In this document: positions 18,883-28,406 of the stretch, piece after piece
How positions within the stretch are numbered: the first letter of the stretch is position 1
Layout of the letters: each line of letters starts with the position of its first letter
Assembly (NCBI RefSeq): GCF_015533855.1
Contig: NZ_AP024154.1
Location: forward strand, 4,160,501-4,224,500
Direction: 5' to 3'
From: Echinicola sp. 20G
Lineage (GTDB): Bacteria; Bacteroidota; Bacteroidia; Cytophagales; Cyclobacteriaceae
DNA: 64,000 bases
Program-made: the position numbers and the translations under genes
Notes under the pieces: model-generated
What the model was told of the DNA's origin: nothing
Seen by the model: the letters and a program-made list of their open reading frames with translations, nothing else
Database searches by the model: none

Positions 18883-20202
18883 ATGAAATATATCAATTTT
18901 CTATTATTGACCTTTGTGGTACTTTCCGTTTGGTCATGTACTCAGGAGGACAACAGTCCTGTAGCATATAAACAGGCCTTTGTGTATACAATGAGCCCTC
19001 AAGAAGGATACATAAACGATGTGGTGATCATTTCGGGAAGGGGCTTTTCCCCAGTTCGGGAAAATAACGAAGTGATGTTCAATGGTAATTCAGCTACCGT
19101 ATTGGAGGCAAACAATGGCCAGTTACAAGTGGTAGTTCCTGAGGGAGAAGGGGTGGCCAATCTAACGGTGTCCATCAATGGGGAAACTGCCGCTGGAGCA
19201 GACCTTTCATTCAGTTTCATTCAAGCCCCTGAAGAATATATGGTTTCTTCTTTAGCAGGAAATAGTGAATATGGTTTGACTGATGGTCAAGGTACCAATG
19301 CCTTTTTTAGAAACCCTGAGGGAGTTGCCAAACATCCCGAAGGATACCTTATCATTACTGACCGTACCAATAATGCGATTAGAAAAGTGGATATGGAAGG
19401 AAATGTTTCTACTATTCTTGGTACTGGTAGCAAAGGTTTCCAAAATGGCCCGGTAGCCTCTGCCACTTTGGACTATCCATGGAAGTCCTGTGTGGACAAG
19501 GTTGGAAATATTTATGTGGCTGACCGAAACAATCATGCCATCAGAAAGATCGATCCGGAAGGGAACGTAAGTACAATTGCTGGAACAGGAACCGCTGGGT
19601 ATAAAGATGGTCCGGCGAATACTGCGCAATTTAACCAACCAATAGATATTACGGTCGATGATAATGGTGTTTTATATGTCGCAGACAACATTAACCATGT
19701 GATCCGAATGATCAATAATGATGGGGTCGTCAGCACAATAGCCGGAAATGGTGAAAAGGGGTACCAGGATGGAAGCCTATCAGAAGCCAGTTTCAGCAAT
19801 CCTTCTGGTTTGGATGTGGATAATGATGGAAACATCGTTGTTGCCGACCGCATCAACCATTTGATAAGAAAAATCGATTTGAGGACTCAGGAAGTGAGCA
19901 CTGTTGCAGGTAGCAGTCAGGGAACACGTGATGGATTGGCCCAAGAGGCACAGTTCAACAATCCTTATGGGGTAGCAGTAGGTGATGCTGGAGAAATTAT
20001 CATAGCTGATTTGTCAAATCATAAAATAAGGATGATCAGGTCTGGAGAGGTTTCTACCATTGGAGGTACTGTTCGTGGCTTCTTGGATGGTCCAAGTGCA
20101 GTGGCGCAGTTTTATAACCCTACCGACGTGGAAGTTTTAAATGGGGCAATCTACATTGCAGACTTGGGGAACCACAGGGTTAGGAAAATAGTAAAAAAAT
20201 AA
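18883..20202 (+). CDS. IPT/TIG plus NHL-repeat lipoprotein
   Basis: A 439-residue lipoprotein (signal MKYINFLLLTFVVLSVWSC). Residues about 30-112 form an IPT/TIG immunoglobulin-like domain (VYTMSPQEGYINDVVIISGRGFSP). From about 120 to the end there are about six NHL repeats, each with a phrase such as STIAGTGTAGYKDGPANTAQFNQP and ADRNNHAIRKI, forming a beta-propeller. Proteins of this architecture sit in SusCD loci and may be surface glycan-binding proteins or lyase-like propellers; there is no recognisable catalytic motif. It is 22 bp after the phosphodiester glycosidase in the same operon. Confidence 0.88.
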   Translation: MKYINFLLLTFVVLSVWSCTQEDNSPVAYKQAFVYTMSPQEGYINDVVIISGRGFSPVRENNEVMFNGNSATVLEANNGQLQVVVPEGEGVANLTVSINGETAAGADLSFSFIQAPEEYMVSSLAGNSEYGLTDGQGTNAFFRNPEGVAKHPEGYLIITDRTNNAIRKVDMEGNVSTILGTGSKGFQNGPVASATLDYPWKSCVDKVGNIYVADRNNHAIRKIDPEGNVSTIAGTGTAGYKDGPANTAQFNQPIDITVDDNGVLYVADNINHVIRMINNDGVVSTIAGNGEKGYQDGSLSEASFSNPSGLDVDNDGNIVVADRINHLIRKIDLRTQEVSTVAGSSQGTRDGLAQEAQFNNPYGVAVGDAGEIIIADLSNHKIRMIRSGEVSTIGGTVRGFLDGPSAVAQFYNPTDVEVLNGAIYIADLGNHRVRKIVKK

Positions 20203-20262
20203 ATTTGCCATCACCAGCCTATTTGTATTAGCCTATTTTGACATATTTCACTCAAGTTGAAA

Positions 20263-20294
20263 GGAGGGAAGCGCATGAACCTTGGCTTCCCTCC
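20263..20294 (+). terminator. GC-rich hairpin between the NHL gene and the second phosphodiester glycosidase
   Basis: A 10-bp stem (GGAGGGAAGC with GCTTCCCTCC) and a 12-base loop lie 60 bp after the NHL stop codon. No T run follows, so it may be a partial terminator or processing site before the next gene at 20327. Confidence 0.55.
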
Positions 20295-20326
20295 TCAGAA
20301 TTAAGACAGTTTAATCAGTATGGATT

Positions 20327-21196
20327 ATGAATGATTTTAATAAATGGACAAGTGCTTTTTTGATGCTGATGTCAGTCAGTGGGAGTATTTGGGCTCAGGA
20401 AGTTTCCCTACCAAATACCGAATCGGCCGATGCAGAAATAATTCGAAAGGCACATTGGAAAGTGACAAAGGTATCAGATGGTATGCATGTAAAGACCACA
20501 AGTATCAATTTGTTTGATTCACCACAAGAGATATTTATGCTTGATATAGATACCGCTGTTGCTGATGTAAAGTATTTTGTAGGGATGGCCGATTTCATGG
20601 AAAAAACCTCTGTACAAGCAAAGAAATTAAATGCTGTAGCAGCCATTAATGGTTCTTTTTTTAGGAACCATGCAGAGCCCTTGGGGGCAAGCCGCCATAT
20701 GGTGCTGATTGATGGGGTGGTGGTGGCAAAAACGGATTCCTTGGAGTTTGAAACAAGGGGAACGGGAGTTGTTACAGTCAAGGGCAATAAAGTGGACATT
20801 GCTGATTGGTCCCGGCAACAGGAAGTGAACATTGTTGGAAAAGCCGATCATGCACTCACTTCCGGCCCACTTTTAATGGATGATGGACAAATGATTGACC
20901 TTGAAGGTACCTCCTTTGTTCTCAAAAGGCATCCCCGTTCTGTCATAGCGTTTGACCAAGGTCACCTATTGCTCATAGTTATTGGGGGAAGGTCTGAAAA
21001 GGCGGCAGGAATGACACTTGATGAAGTACAGTTTTTCTGTAAAACATTGGGCTGTAGTGATATCCTCAATCTAGATGGTGGAGGGTCCAGTACTTTGTAT
21101 GTGAAAGGATATGATGAAGATGATATTGTCAATGTTCCAACTGATGGTACTGAACGGGATGTCAAAGGTATATTTTATATCACTTCCCCAAGGTAA
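20327..21196 (+). CDS. Second phosphodiester glycosidase (NAGPA/DUF2233 family), secreted
   Basis: A 289-residue paralogue of the protein at 17946, with a type I signal peptide (WTSAFLMLMSVSGSIWAQ) in place of a lipobox, so it is probably periplasmic or secreted while the first is membrane-anchored. Family blocks are present: AAINGSFFRNHAEPLGASRHMV, HPRSVIAFDQGHLLLIVIGGR and NLDGGGSSTLYV. The two together suggest outside and inside cleavage steps on a sugar-1-phosphodiester substrate. It lies 124 bp after the NHL gene, beyond a hairpin, and ends at a strong terminator. Confidence 0.87.
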   Translation: MNDFNKWTSAFLMLMSVSGSIWAQEVSLPNTESADAEIIRKAHWKVTKVSDGMHVKTTSINLFDSPQEIFMLDIDTAVADVKYFVGMADFMEKTSVQAKKLNAVAAINGSFFRNHAEPLGASRHMVLIDGVVVAKTDSLEFETRGTGVVTVKGNKVDIADWSRQQEVNIVGKADHALTSGPLLMDDGQMIDLEGTSFVLKRHPRSVIAFDQGHLLLIVIGGRSEKAAGMTLDEVQFFCKTLGCSDILNLDGGGSSTLYVKGYDEDDIVNVPTDGTERDVKGIFYITSPR

Positions 21197-21214
21197 AATA
21201 CGATTGGTTTTTAG

Positions 21215-21251
21215 TGTAACACAGGGATGCTATGCGCATCCCTGTGTTATA
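21215..21251. terminator. Strong hairpin terminator closing locus 1
   Basis: A 14-bp perfect stem (TAACACAGGGATGC with its complement) around a 5-base loop lies 20 bp after the stop of the second phosphodiester glycosidase. It separates the first and second SusCD loci. Confidence 0.8.
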
Positions 21252-21509
21252 TTAAACTTGCCATTTGATGGCGTTTAGGTCGAACATAGTGCGGGTGTAT
21301 GTTGGGATTTTTAAATTCTTTTGATTTATGGAATTGGAAAAAGCACCTATACAGGATTGATCGGTTGGAATTGTAACCTCTCTGTTTTCAATTCTTATAG
21401 CAGAGATAATTTTTACATCAGAATCCCTACATGACCTATAATTAATATAAGGTTCAATTTTGCATAACATATTTATAGGAAATAATTGGTTGGTTTGTAA
21501 CATACTGTT

Positions 21510-22034
21510 ATGGATCAAATTCTTATAAGAAATATTAAGCGGGGCTGTTTGAAAAGCTACAAAGCCATTTTTGACAAATACTACAATGTATTATTTGCCT
21601 ACGCCAATAGAATGATAAAAGATCCGGAGAGTGCCAAGGAAATAACCAATGATACTTTTTTGAAATTATGGGAATATCGTGACAGGCTGGATACGGGTGT
21701 AGATAGCCTTAAGCCATACCTTTTCCAGATTGCCCACAACCATAGCATCAACCACCTGAAGAAAACCAGGATCAACGCTACTTTTGAATTTCTGGATTCG
21801 GAAATAGCAGAACCTTTCGAGCAGCATTTAATGGAATACAGGGAGCTGGAACAGGCCATAGACCATGCTATTGATTCCCTTCCAGAACAGAGGAGACAGA
21901 TATTTTTGTTAAGCAGAAAAGAAGGGTTGAAATATTCCGAAATAGCAGAACAACTGGGGATATCTCCGAGGACCGTGGAAACTCAAATTCGAAGATCGCT
22001 TCATGCCCTAAAATCATACCTCAACAAAATATAG
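21510..22034 (+). CDS. ECF RNA polymerase sigma factor, locus 2
   Basis: A 174-residue sigma factor. Region 2 includes YKAIFDKYYNVLFAYANRMI and SAKEITNDTFLKLWEYR. Region 4 includes LPEQRRQIFLLSRKEGLKYSEIAEQL and SPRTVETQIRRSLHAL. It is not a close copy of the locus 1 sigma, so each locus probably has private control. It heads the second sigma, FecR, SusC, SusD series. The 313 bp before it, after the terminator at 21251, hold no convincing gene; the promoter must lie there. Confidence 0.93.
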   Translation: MDQILIRNIKRGCLKSYKAIFDKYYNVLFAYANRMIKDPESAKEITNDTFLKLWEYRDRLDTGVDSLKPYLFQIAHNHSINHLKKTRINATFEFLDSEIAEPFEQHLMEYRELEQAIDHAIDSLPEQRRQIFLLSRKEGLKYSEIAEQLGISPRTVETQIRRSLHALKSYLNKI

Positions 22035-22222
22035 CTTTACCTTACAGGCCATATTTTTCATCTCACTTGGTGGAATGGATAGGTGCGGATAATTTTTTCG
22101 ATTTCAATCCAGTATATCGTTAAGCCCCTTGGGCCTTTTCTCAATTAGTCCGATCAACTTTTTTAAAAAATTATACAAGTACTGTAAGGGTAGTTCCCCA
22201 TTACATTGTATAGCTAAATAGA

Positions 22223-23188
22223 ATGAGAAACAATATCTACATACAGGAGAAGCTATTGGCATTTATCCAAAAAAAGACGGATGTAAAGGATAATGAGCTT
22301 ATCCAGCAATGGCTGGAGGAAAGTGAGGAAAATGTCAATCTATTTCTGAAATTAAAAAAACTCTATGAGGAAGAAGATCACCCTGATTACCTTCCCAAAA
22401 ATGAGATTGAAGACCAGTGGCTTAAACTGGAAGAAGGGATAGAGAAAAAAGGTGTCCGTTCCAACCGGTACAAATGGTTAATGGGTGCTGCTGCTTCCGT
22501 ATTGATATTAGTGGCATTTTCTGTTTTTTGGCGCTACGGTCTTCCACCAGAAGGGCCACAAAAGGAATCTATGTACCAGACGAATACCGGCGAAAGGAAA
22601 TCCGTAATGTTGGCAGATGGGACATTGGTTTGGCTAAATGCGGGAAGCAAATTGGTCGTTTCCAATGATTTCGGCCAAGAGGACAGAAAAGTCACCCTTG
22701 AAGGCGAGGCCTGGTTTGACGTGAAAAAGAATGCCAAGAAATCCTTTGTTGTTAAAGCAGGGGACATAAAAGTAAAGGTTTATGGAACGCAGTTCAACAT
22801 AAATGCCTATGAATGGAACCCCACGATAAGCACCAGCCTGGAAGAGGGAAGCATCAGTTATTCTGATGGAATGTCAGGTGAATTGTTTATCGCGCCAGGG
22901 GAACAGGTGATATTCCATAAAGTGGAAAGAAGTACCACCTTAAAGCGTTTCAATACCATGGACCACATTGCATGGAAAAGCAATAAGTTGGTTCTCAAAG
23001 GTGTGCCTCTATCCTTGGCTGTAAGGAAAATAGAGAATTTTTATGGCATCCAGCTTCATGCAGATAGCCAACTGGCTGATGGGGACCTGATTACCATGAC
23101 CATCGAAAATGACAGCCCACAAGAAATAGTAGATCTACTCAATACCATAACCACAAACCAATTTACCATGAAGAACTATTCTCCCTAA
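22223..23188 (+). CDS. FecR-family anti-sigma factor, locus 2
   Basis: A 321-residue anti-sigma factor. The cytoplasmic N-terminus (IYIQEKLLAFIQKKTDVKDNEL) is followed by one membrane helix at about 85-105 (WLMGAAASVLILVAFSVFWRYG), the FecR domain (GERKSVMLADGTLVWLNAGSKL, GEAWFDVKKNAKKSFVVKAG) and a C-terminal DUF4974-like domain (LSLAVRKIENFYGIQL). It is about 75 residues shorter than the locus 1 FecR. A 188-bp gap separates it from the sigma gene, longer than in locus 1. Confidence 0.93.
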   Translation: MRNNIYIQEKLLAFIQKKTDVKDNELIQQWLEESEENVNLFLKLKKLYEEEDHPDYLPKNEIEDQWLKLEEGIEKKGVRSNRYKWLMGAAASVLILVAFSVFWRYGLPPEGPQKESMYQTNTGERKSVMLADGTLVWLNAGSKLVVSNDFGQEDRKVTLEGEAWFDVKKNAKKSFVVKAGDIKVKVYGTQFNINAYEWNPTISTSLEEGSISYSDGMSGELFIAPGEQVIFHKVERSTTLKRFNTMDHIAWKSNKLVLKGVPLSLAVRKIENFYGIQLHADSQLADGDLITMTIENDSPQEIVDLLNTITTNQFTMKNYSP

Positions 23189-23203
23189 TGCACTAAAATG
23201 AAA

Positions 23204-23227
23204 AAGGAAGTGCGGTAACACTTCCTT
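23204..23227 (+). promoter_or_regulatory. Hairpin between fecR and susC, locus 2
   Basis: A 9-bp perfect stem (AAGGAAGTG with CACTTCCTT) and a 6-base loop begin 16 bp after the fecR stop and 50 bp before susC. Its position mirrors the unrelated hairpin at 13169 in locus 1. Confidence 0.55.
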
Positions 23228-23276
23228 CGGTAATTTCTAAAATCTCCTTTTTGATCATTTAAAAACATCTAAAATT

Positions 23277-26200
23277 ATGAAGAATAATAGTATTTTACAA
23301 AATACTACTTATAAGGAATTGTCATGCCCTTTCTATTGTAAAGCCGGCTCGCTTTTCCTTATCGTATCATTTCTTTTGGTCTATCCCGCATGGGCACAAA
23401 AGATCCAACTAAAAGCAGGTACACGGCCGCTTTTGGAAGTCATCCAGGAAGTTGATGGGCAGACCAATATGGATTTTGTCTACAATGCCTCGCAAATTGG
23501 CCTTCAGCAAAATGTTAGTATCAAGGTAAGTGGACTGCCTTTGGAGAATACCTTGGACAGTGTGTTTTCCGGTACCGGTATTTCCCATAAAATCCAAAAC
23601 AACCATATCGTTTTGGTCAAAACCGTAGCAAAAGATGAACTTGTCCATGGAAAAGTTACCGATGCCGAAACGGGCGAAGCCCTGGTAGGTGTTACGGTAC
23701 GTCTAAAAGGTACGTCAATTGGTACGGCCACCGATATTGAGGGAAACTTTACACTAAAGGCCCCATCTGGAGCAGTGATGTTGTTTACCTATATCGGTTA
23801 TCAAGCTCAGGAACACCCCATAGGCAGTCAGCACGAGTTTTCAATCAGCTTGGCCATGGAAACCACTGGAATGAATGAGTTTGTGGTAGTGGGATATGGT
23901 CGTCAACTAAAAGAACAGCTTACCGGATCCATATCTAAAATTGAGGACAAGCAGCTTGAAAAGAGGCCCGTGGTATCCACTTCTGCAGCCCTTCAGGGAC
24001 TGGCCCCTGGGGTTACCGTGACCCAACAAACTGGGGCTCCCGGTGCGGATGGTGGACAGATAAGGATCAGAGGCATCAATTCATTTGGTGGTTCGGACAG
24101 CTCTCCACTTATTTTGATTGACGGGGTGGCGGGGAATTTAAATATGATTGATGTCAACCAGATTGAATCCATATCCGTGCTCAAGGATGCGGCTTCAGCA
24201 GCCATATATGGTTCAAGGGCTGCCAACGGTGTTGTACTGGTAACTACCAAAAGGGCTTCTGCTGATAAATTTGCCCTTAATTACAAGACCTATGTGGGGA
24301 AAAGTGAGGCTACCTTTATCCCGAAAGTGACCGATGGACTGACATTTATGGAGGTTTTTAACGAAGCCAACAACAATGATTATGGATATCCACTCTATAG
24401 TGAAGAGGAAATAAATGACTTTCGGTCAAAATACGCAGAGAATCCTGATAATTATGACTGGCAGCAAGCGATTTTAAATGGTTCAGGATTGACGCAGAAC
24501 CACTTTTTGTCCTTGATGGCGAATTCCGATAAGATTTACGTCATGCCTTCCATTAGCTATACCGACCAACAGGGTATTATAGAAAACACGGGGTTCAAAA
24601 GGATCATTGTAAGAAACAATATGGACATCAAGCCCAGTGATATGCTGGCCATTAAATTTGACATGTCCTTCAACAATAGTGATAGGAAGCAAATCGCCCA
24701 TGAAGGGGACGTTTGGAATTATTTGGGACGTATGCCCACCAATATCCCCATCAAAAGGGCCGGGCAATGGTCGGAGGGCTGGGTAAACGTTAACCCGGTA
24801 GCCCAAATAGCAGAAGGGGGCAATGATAGAACCAATAACATTGAATTGATCGGTAACCTTACTGTGGATGTTAAACCTTTGGAATGGTTGACCCTGACCG
24901 GAAAAATGGCTCCCCGGTACCGTACCAGAAATACACATGAATTTTCCAAAAGCATCATGACCTATAATGATGATGGTTCGGAGTCCGGGGCAGCATATAC
25001 TTTTACAAGCCTTACTGAAACCGCTTACCGGTATTATTTTGAAAACTACCAATTTTTGACCCACGCGGAGAAGTATTGGGATAATCACCATTTCAAGCTG
25101 TTATTGGGTACTTCCAAGGAATCCTATGACCAAAAGTATTTGATGGGATACAGGAGGGATTATACCTATGATACTTATGAAGTGCTTGCCGCAGGAGCAG
25201 ATGATGCCACAAAGGACAATAATGGCACCCATGCACAATGGGTATTGGTATCTGGCTTTGGAAGGCTGAACTATGATTTCAAGGACCGTTACCTCTTTGA
25301 GGCCAATTTTAGATATGATGGTTCTTCCAGGTTCAGCCCTGAGAACCGATGGGCCGCTTTCCCATCCTTCTCTGCTGGATGGTTGCTGTCTGAAGAGCCC
25401 TTTATGGCCGGGACAAGGCACATTATCGACCAAATAAAAATTAGAGGTTCATGGGGCCAACTTGGAAATCAGAATATTGGCAGCTCCTACTATCCTTACA
25501 TGGAAACGTTGGCCGTAGGAAGCATATCCATGGCAGAACAAATCCACCAGTTGGTAACCTTGAATACCATGTCCAATCCTGACTTACGTTGGGAAGAGAC
25601 CACGGTAACCGATATAGGTATGGATATCAGCCTGTTTGAAGACCATTTCTCCCTGACGGCAGATTGGTATAAAAAAGTTACGGACGGCATTTTATTGACC
25701 TTGTATACCTCCCAGTTGACAGGCCTCAATGCCCCTTATCAAAATGCAGCAGTTGTGGAAAATAAGGGATGGGAATTGGGTGCCAATTATGACAATCAAT
25801 GGGGTGATTTTGATCTGAACCTTGGATTTAACCTTTCTGATGTCAAAAACAGGATCACGGACATGCGGGGCCAAACTTCGGGAACCCTGCTGCGACAGGA
25901 AGAAGGATTTGCCATTAATTCCATCTATGGTTATGTAGCTGATGGTTTATACCAGTCCCAAGAGGAGATAGATGCCGGGCCAACCCAATTTGGAACCTTA
26001 CAGCCCGGTGATATCAGGTATAGGGATATTGCAGGCGATTTTGACGAGAACAACAACCCTATTCCCGATGGTAAAATCAATGATGATGACAAAGTAATGA
26101 TCGGGAATACCATCCCTAGGTATACCTATGCGATGAACCTTAACCTCGGGTGGAAAGGCTTTAAGTTATATGCCCTGTTCCAGGGAGTAGGCAAAGTGGA

Positions 26201-26615
26201 CGGTTACCTGAACTCCCATTATGTAATACCGGCTGTCAATTCAAGTGCCGTGAAAACCTGGCAATTGGATTATTGGACTGCTGACAATACAGATGCAGCA
26301 TTTCCAAGGCTATCCACCACATCCACCAACAATACCCAGAATTCTACCTATTGGATGAAAAGTGCCTCATACCTAAGACTCAAAAACTTGCAAGTTGGCT
26401 ATGAATTGCCCAAAAAATGGTTGGAGAAACTTAAAGTGGACAATGTCTACCTCTACGCAAATGGCCAGAACCTGTTTACCAAAACTGATTTTTGGCAGGG
26501 GTATGACCCTGAAGTAAACTACAATGCCAATGCCTCCGCCGGAGTTTCATTGGGAAGCGGTGCATACTATCCCCAAGTAAAAATGTATTCCTTAGGTCTA
26601 GACATTAAATTTTAA
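23277..26615 (+). CDS. SusC/RagA TonB-dependent receptor with STN domain, locus 2
   Basis: A 1112-residue outer-membrane receptor. After a signal peptide (FLIVSFLLVYPAWAQ) come an STN domain (IQLKAGTRPLLEVIQEVDGQ), a carboxypeptidase-like domain (VHGKVTDAETGEALVGVTV), the plug with PLILIDGVAGNL and VLKDAASAAIYGSRAANGVV, and the barrel ending LGLDIKF. The STN domain pairs it with the adjacent FecR for trans-envelope signalling. It is clearly diverged from the locus 1 receptor outside the family motifs, so the ligands should differ. Its susD partner starts 5 bp downstream. Confidence 0.95.
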   Translation: MKNNSILQNTTYKELSCPFYCKAGSLFLIVSFLLVYPAWAQKIQLKAGTRPLLEVIQEVDGQTNMDFVYNASQIGLQQNVSIKVSGLPLENTLDSVFSGTGISHKIQNNHIVLVKTVAKDELVHGKVTDAETGEALVGVTVRLKGTSIGTATDIEGNFTLKAPSGAVMLFTYIGYQAQEHPIGSQHEFSISLAMETTGMNEFVVVGYGRQLKEQLTGSISKIEDKQLEKRPVVSTSAALQGLAPGVTVTQQTGAPGADGGQIRIRGINSFGGSDSSPLILIDGVAGNLNMIDVNQIESISVLKDAASAAIYGSRAANGVVLVTTKRASADKFALNYKTYVGKSEATFIPKVTDGLTFMEVFNEANNNDYGYPLYSEEEINDFRSKYAENPDNYDWQQAILNGSGLTQNHFLSLMANSDKIYVMPSISYTDQQGIIENTGFKRIIVRNNMDIKPSDMLAIKFDMSFNNSDRKQIAHEGDVWNYLGRMPTNIPIKRAGQWSEGWVNVNPVAQIAEGGNDRTNNIELIGNLTVDVKPLEWLTLTGKMAPRYRTRNTHEFSKSIMTYNDDGSESGAAYTFTSLTETAYRYYFENYQFLTHAEKYWDNHHFKLLLGTSKESYDQKYLMGYRRDYTYDTYEVLAAGADDATKDNNGTHAQWVLVSGFGRLNYDFKDRYLFEANFRYDGSSRFSPENRWAAFPSFSAGWLLSEEPFMAGTRHIIDQIKIRGSWGQLGNQNIGSSYYPYMETLAVGSISMAEQIHQLVTLNTMSNPDLRWEETTVTDIGMDISLFEDHFSLTADWYKKVTDGILLTLYTSQLTGLNAPYQNAAVVENKGWELGANYDNQWGDFDLNLGFNLSDVKNRITDMRGQTSGTLLRQEEGFAINSIYGYVADGLYQSQEEIDAGPTQFGTLQPGDIRYRDIAGDFDENNNPIPDGKINDDDKVMIGNTIPRYTYAMNLNLGWKGFKLYALFQGVGKVDGYLNSHYVIPAVNSSAVKTWQLDYWTADNTDAAFPRLSTTSTNNTQNSTYWMKSASYLRLKNLQVGYELPKKWLEKLKVDNVYLYANGQNLFTKTDFWQGYDPEVNYNANASAGVSLGSGAYYPQVKMYSLGLDIKF

Positions 26616-26620
26616 TTACC

Positions 26621-28372
26621 ATGAAACGAAATATAACTTATATCCTGTTACTGACTTTGGCCATGCTTAGTGCCTGCGACCTGGATAGATTGCCCATGAA
26701 CGGGCCAACAACCGGGACATTTCCTGCTACTGAGGAAGAAGCTACAATGGGCCTTTTGGCCGCTTACAAAGGCCTTACTCTATTGGATGCCGCCAATACC
26801 CCTTTTTTACATGTGATGGACAATATTAGCGACATAGGATATGCCCGTCCCAGTAATAACTATACTTCTCCCATTACCAGCTCATTGACCACGGACAATG
26901 CCCTGGCAACCAAGCCCTGGGAGTACCATTACAAGACCATTGCCAGGTGCCATACGGTATTGGATAACCTGGAGAATATCCGGAACTCCATATCCGAGGA
27001 AAAATTCAATCAACTAGATGCCGAGCTGCGGGTAATTAGAGCATATTGTTATTCTAAATTAATAGAACTCTATGGAGATGTCCCATTGGTTTTGAACGCC
27101 TTGGGCTTGGATGATGCCAACCTTCCAAGGACTTCAAAAGCTGAGATCCAACAATGGATCATCGATGAAATGAGCGATGTGGCTGATCATCTTCCCGTTG
27201 CACAACCTGCATATGGAAATGTCAGGGTAGGCAGTGTGGCGGCTTATATGTTGAAAGCCAGGGTGGCATTGTATGCGAAACAATTTGATATGGCAGCAGC
27301 GGCTTCGAAGAAAGCAATTGAACTGGCCAATGGGGTATATGCTTTGACACAATTTGATGGCTCCAGCCAGTTTGCCAACCAGGACCATTTGTCCGGAGAG
27401 CCTGAATGCTCCAATATATTTGGCTATGATGGATATCGTAATAGTAGTGAATGGATTTGGGTGTTTGAGTACAACCAGAATATTTCAGGGAACACCCATA
27501 ACCAAGGGTACTATTTTGGGTCCCGGTTGGGAAAAGGATGTAGCTATTGGGGGCCAACCCAAAACCTTATCGATTCCTTCCAGTGTATCGATGGACTGCC
27601 AATAGATGAATCGCCCCTTTACAATGCCAATGAACCTTTCCGGAACAGAGATCCCAGATTGGACATGTATTGTGCCAGGCCACATGCCAGATTGATGGGC
27701 TTTCAGTTTGAAACCAATACGACCTTCGACCAGGTCAATAATTACTGGCCATTGATCAACGGGGAATCCAATGCTCCCGTGGTGGTTTCCAATACGGATT
27801 CAAAAAATGCTTACCGGACTTTCAGCGGCTACCTGTGGAGGAAACATACCGATAATGCCGATTACCTGACCAACTCATCAAGAGGTGTCTCTGACCTCAA
27901 CCTAGGGGTGTTCAGATTTGCGGAATTGCTTTTGATATATGCCGAAGCCAAGATTGAATCCAATGATATAGATGCCACAGTCTACGAAGCCATTGACCAG
28001 GTCAGGCGTAGGGCGGATATGCCAGAATTGGACAAAAACCTTTCCCAATCCCAGTTGCGATCCATCTTGAGGTATGAACGTAAAATTGAACTCTGCAATG
28101 ATGGATTGAGATGGTATGATATCAGGAGATGGGGGATTGCCGACCAGGTAATGAACGGGGTAATTTATTTGAACAGGAACGGAAATGCTTGGAGCAGTAA
28201 TGTGGTGGTGGATATTGATGAGAACCATACACCTGTTTATGATCAGGCAGAAGCCATCAATTACTTTACCACCCAGGAAGTGGTTTATCAAATTAACAAA
28301 GATGAGGTATGGCCTGTTCCGCAACAGGAAATAGATATTAACCCCAACCTTACACAAAACCCTGGATACTAA
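26621..28372 (+). CDS. SusD/RagB surface lipoprotein, locus 2
   Basis: A 583-residue SusD with lipobox in TYILLLTLAMLSAC. Typical elements include YHYKTIARCHTVLDNLENI, ELRVIRAYCYSKLIELYGDVP, FAELLLIYAEAKIESND and the C-terminal WPVPQQEIDINPNLTQNPGY. It is full length and about 150 residues longer than the locus 1 SusD, which suggests a larger ligand-binding insertion. It forms the transporter complex with the SusC encoded 5 bp upstream. Confidence 0.95.
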   Translation: MKRNITYILLLTLAMLSACDLDRLPMNGPTTGTFPATEEEATMGLLAAYKGLTLLDAANTPFLHVMDNISDIGYARPSNNYTSPITSSLTTDNALATKPWEYHYKTIARCHTVLDNLENIRNSISEEKFNQLDAELRVIRAYCYSKLIELYGDVPLVLNALGLDDANLPRTSKAEIQQWIIDEMSDVADHLPVAQPAYGNVRVGSVAAYMLKARVALYAKQFDMAAAASKKAIELANGVYALTQFDGSSQFANQDHLSGEPECSNIFGYDGYRNSSEWIWVFEYNQNISGNTHNQGYYFGSRLGKGCSYWGPTQNLIDSFQCIDGLPIDESPLYNANEPFRNRDPRLDMYCARPHARLMGFQFETNTTFDQVNNYWPLINGESNAPVVVSNTDSKNAYRTFSGYLWRKHTDNADYLTNSSRGVSDLNLGVFRFAELLLIYAEAKIESNDIDATVYEAIDQVRRRADMPELDKNLSQSQLRSILRYERKIELCNDGLRWYDIRRWGIADQVMNGVIYLNRNGNAWSSNVVVDIDENHTPVYDQAEAINYFTTQEVVYQINKDEVWPVPQQEIDINPNLTQNPGY

Positions 28373-28406
28373 GGGAACTATTGATTTCACTTTGACTTTA
28401 ACAAAA

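Noticed and set aside
21252..21518. 88-codon leftward frame between the two SusCD loci
   Set aside because: It has no ribosome binding site or family likeness and overlaps the likely promoter of the second sigma gene.
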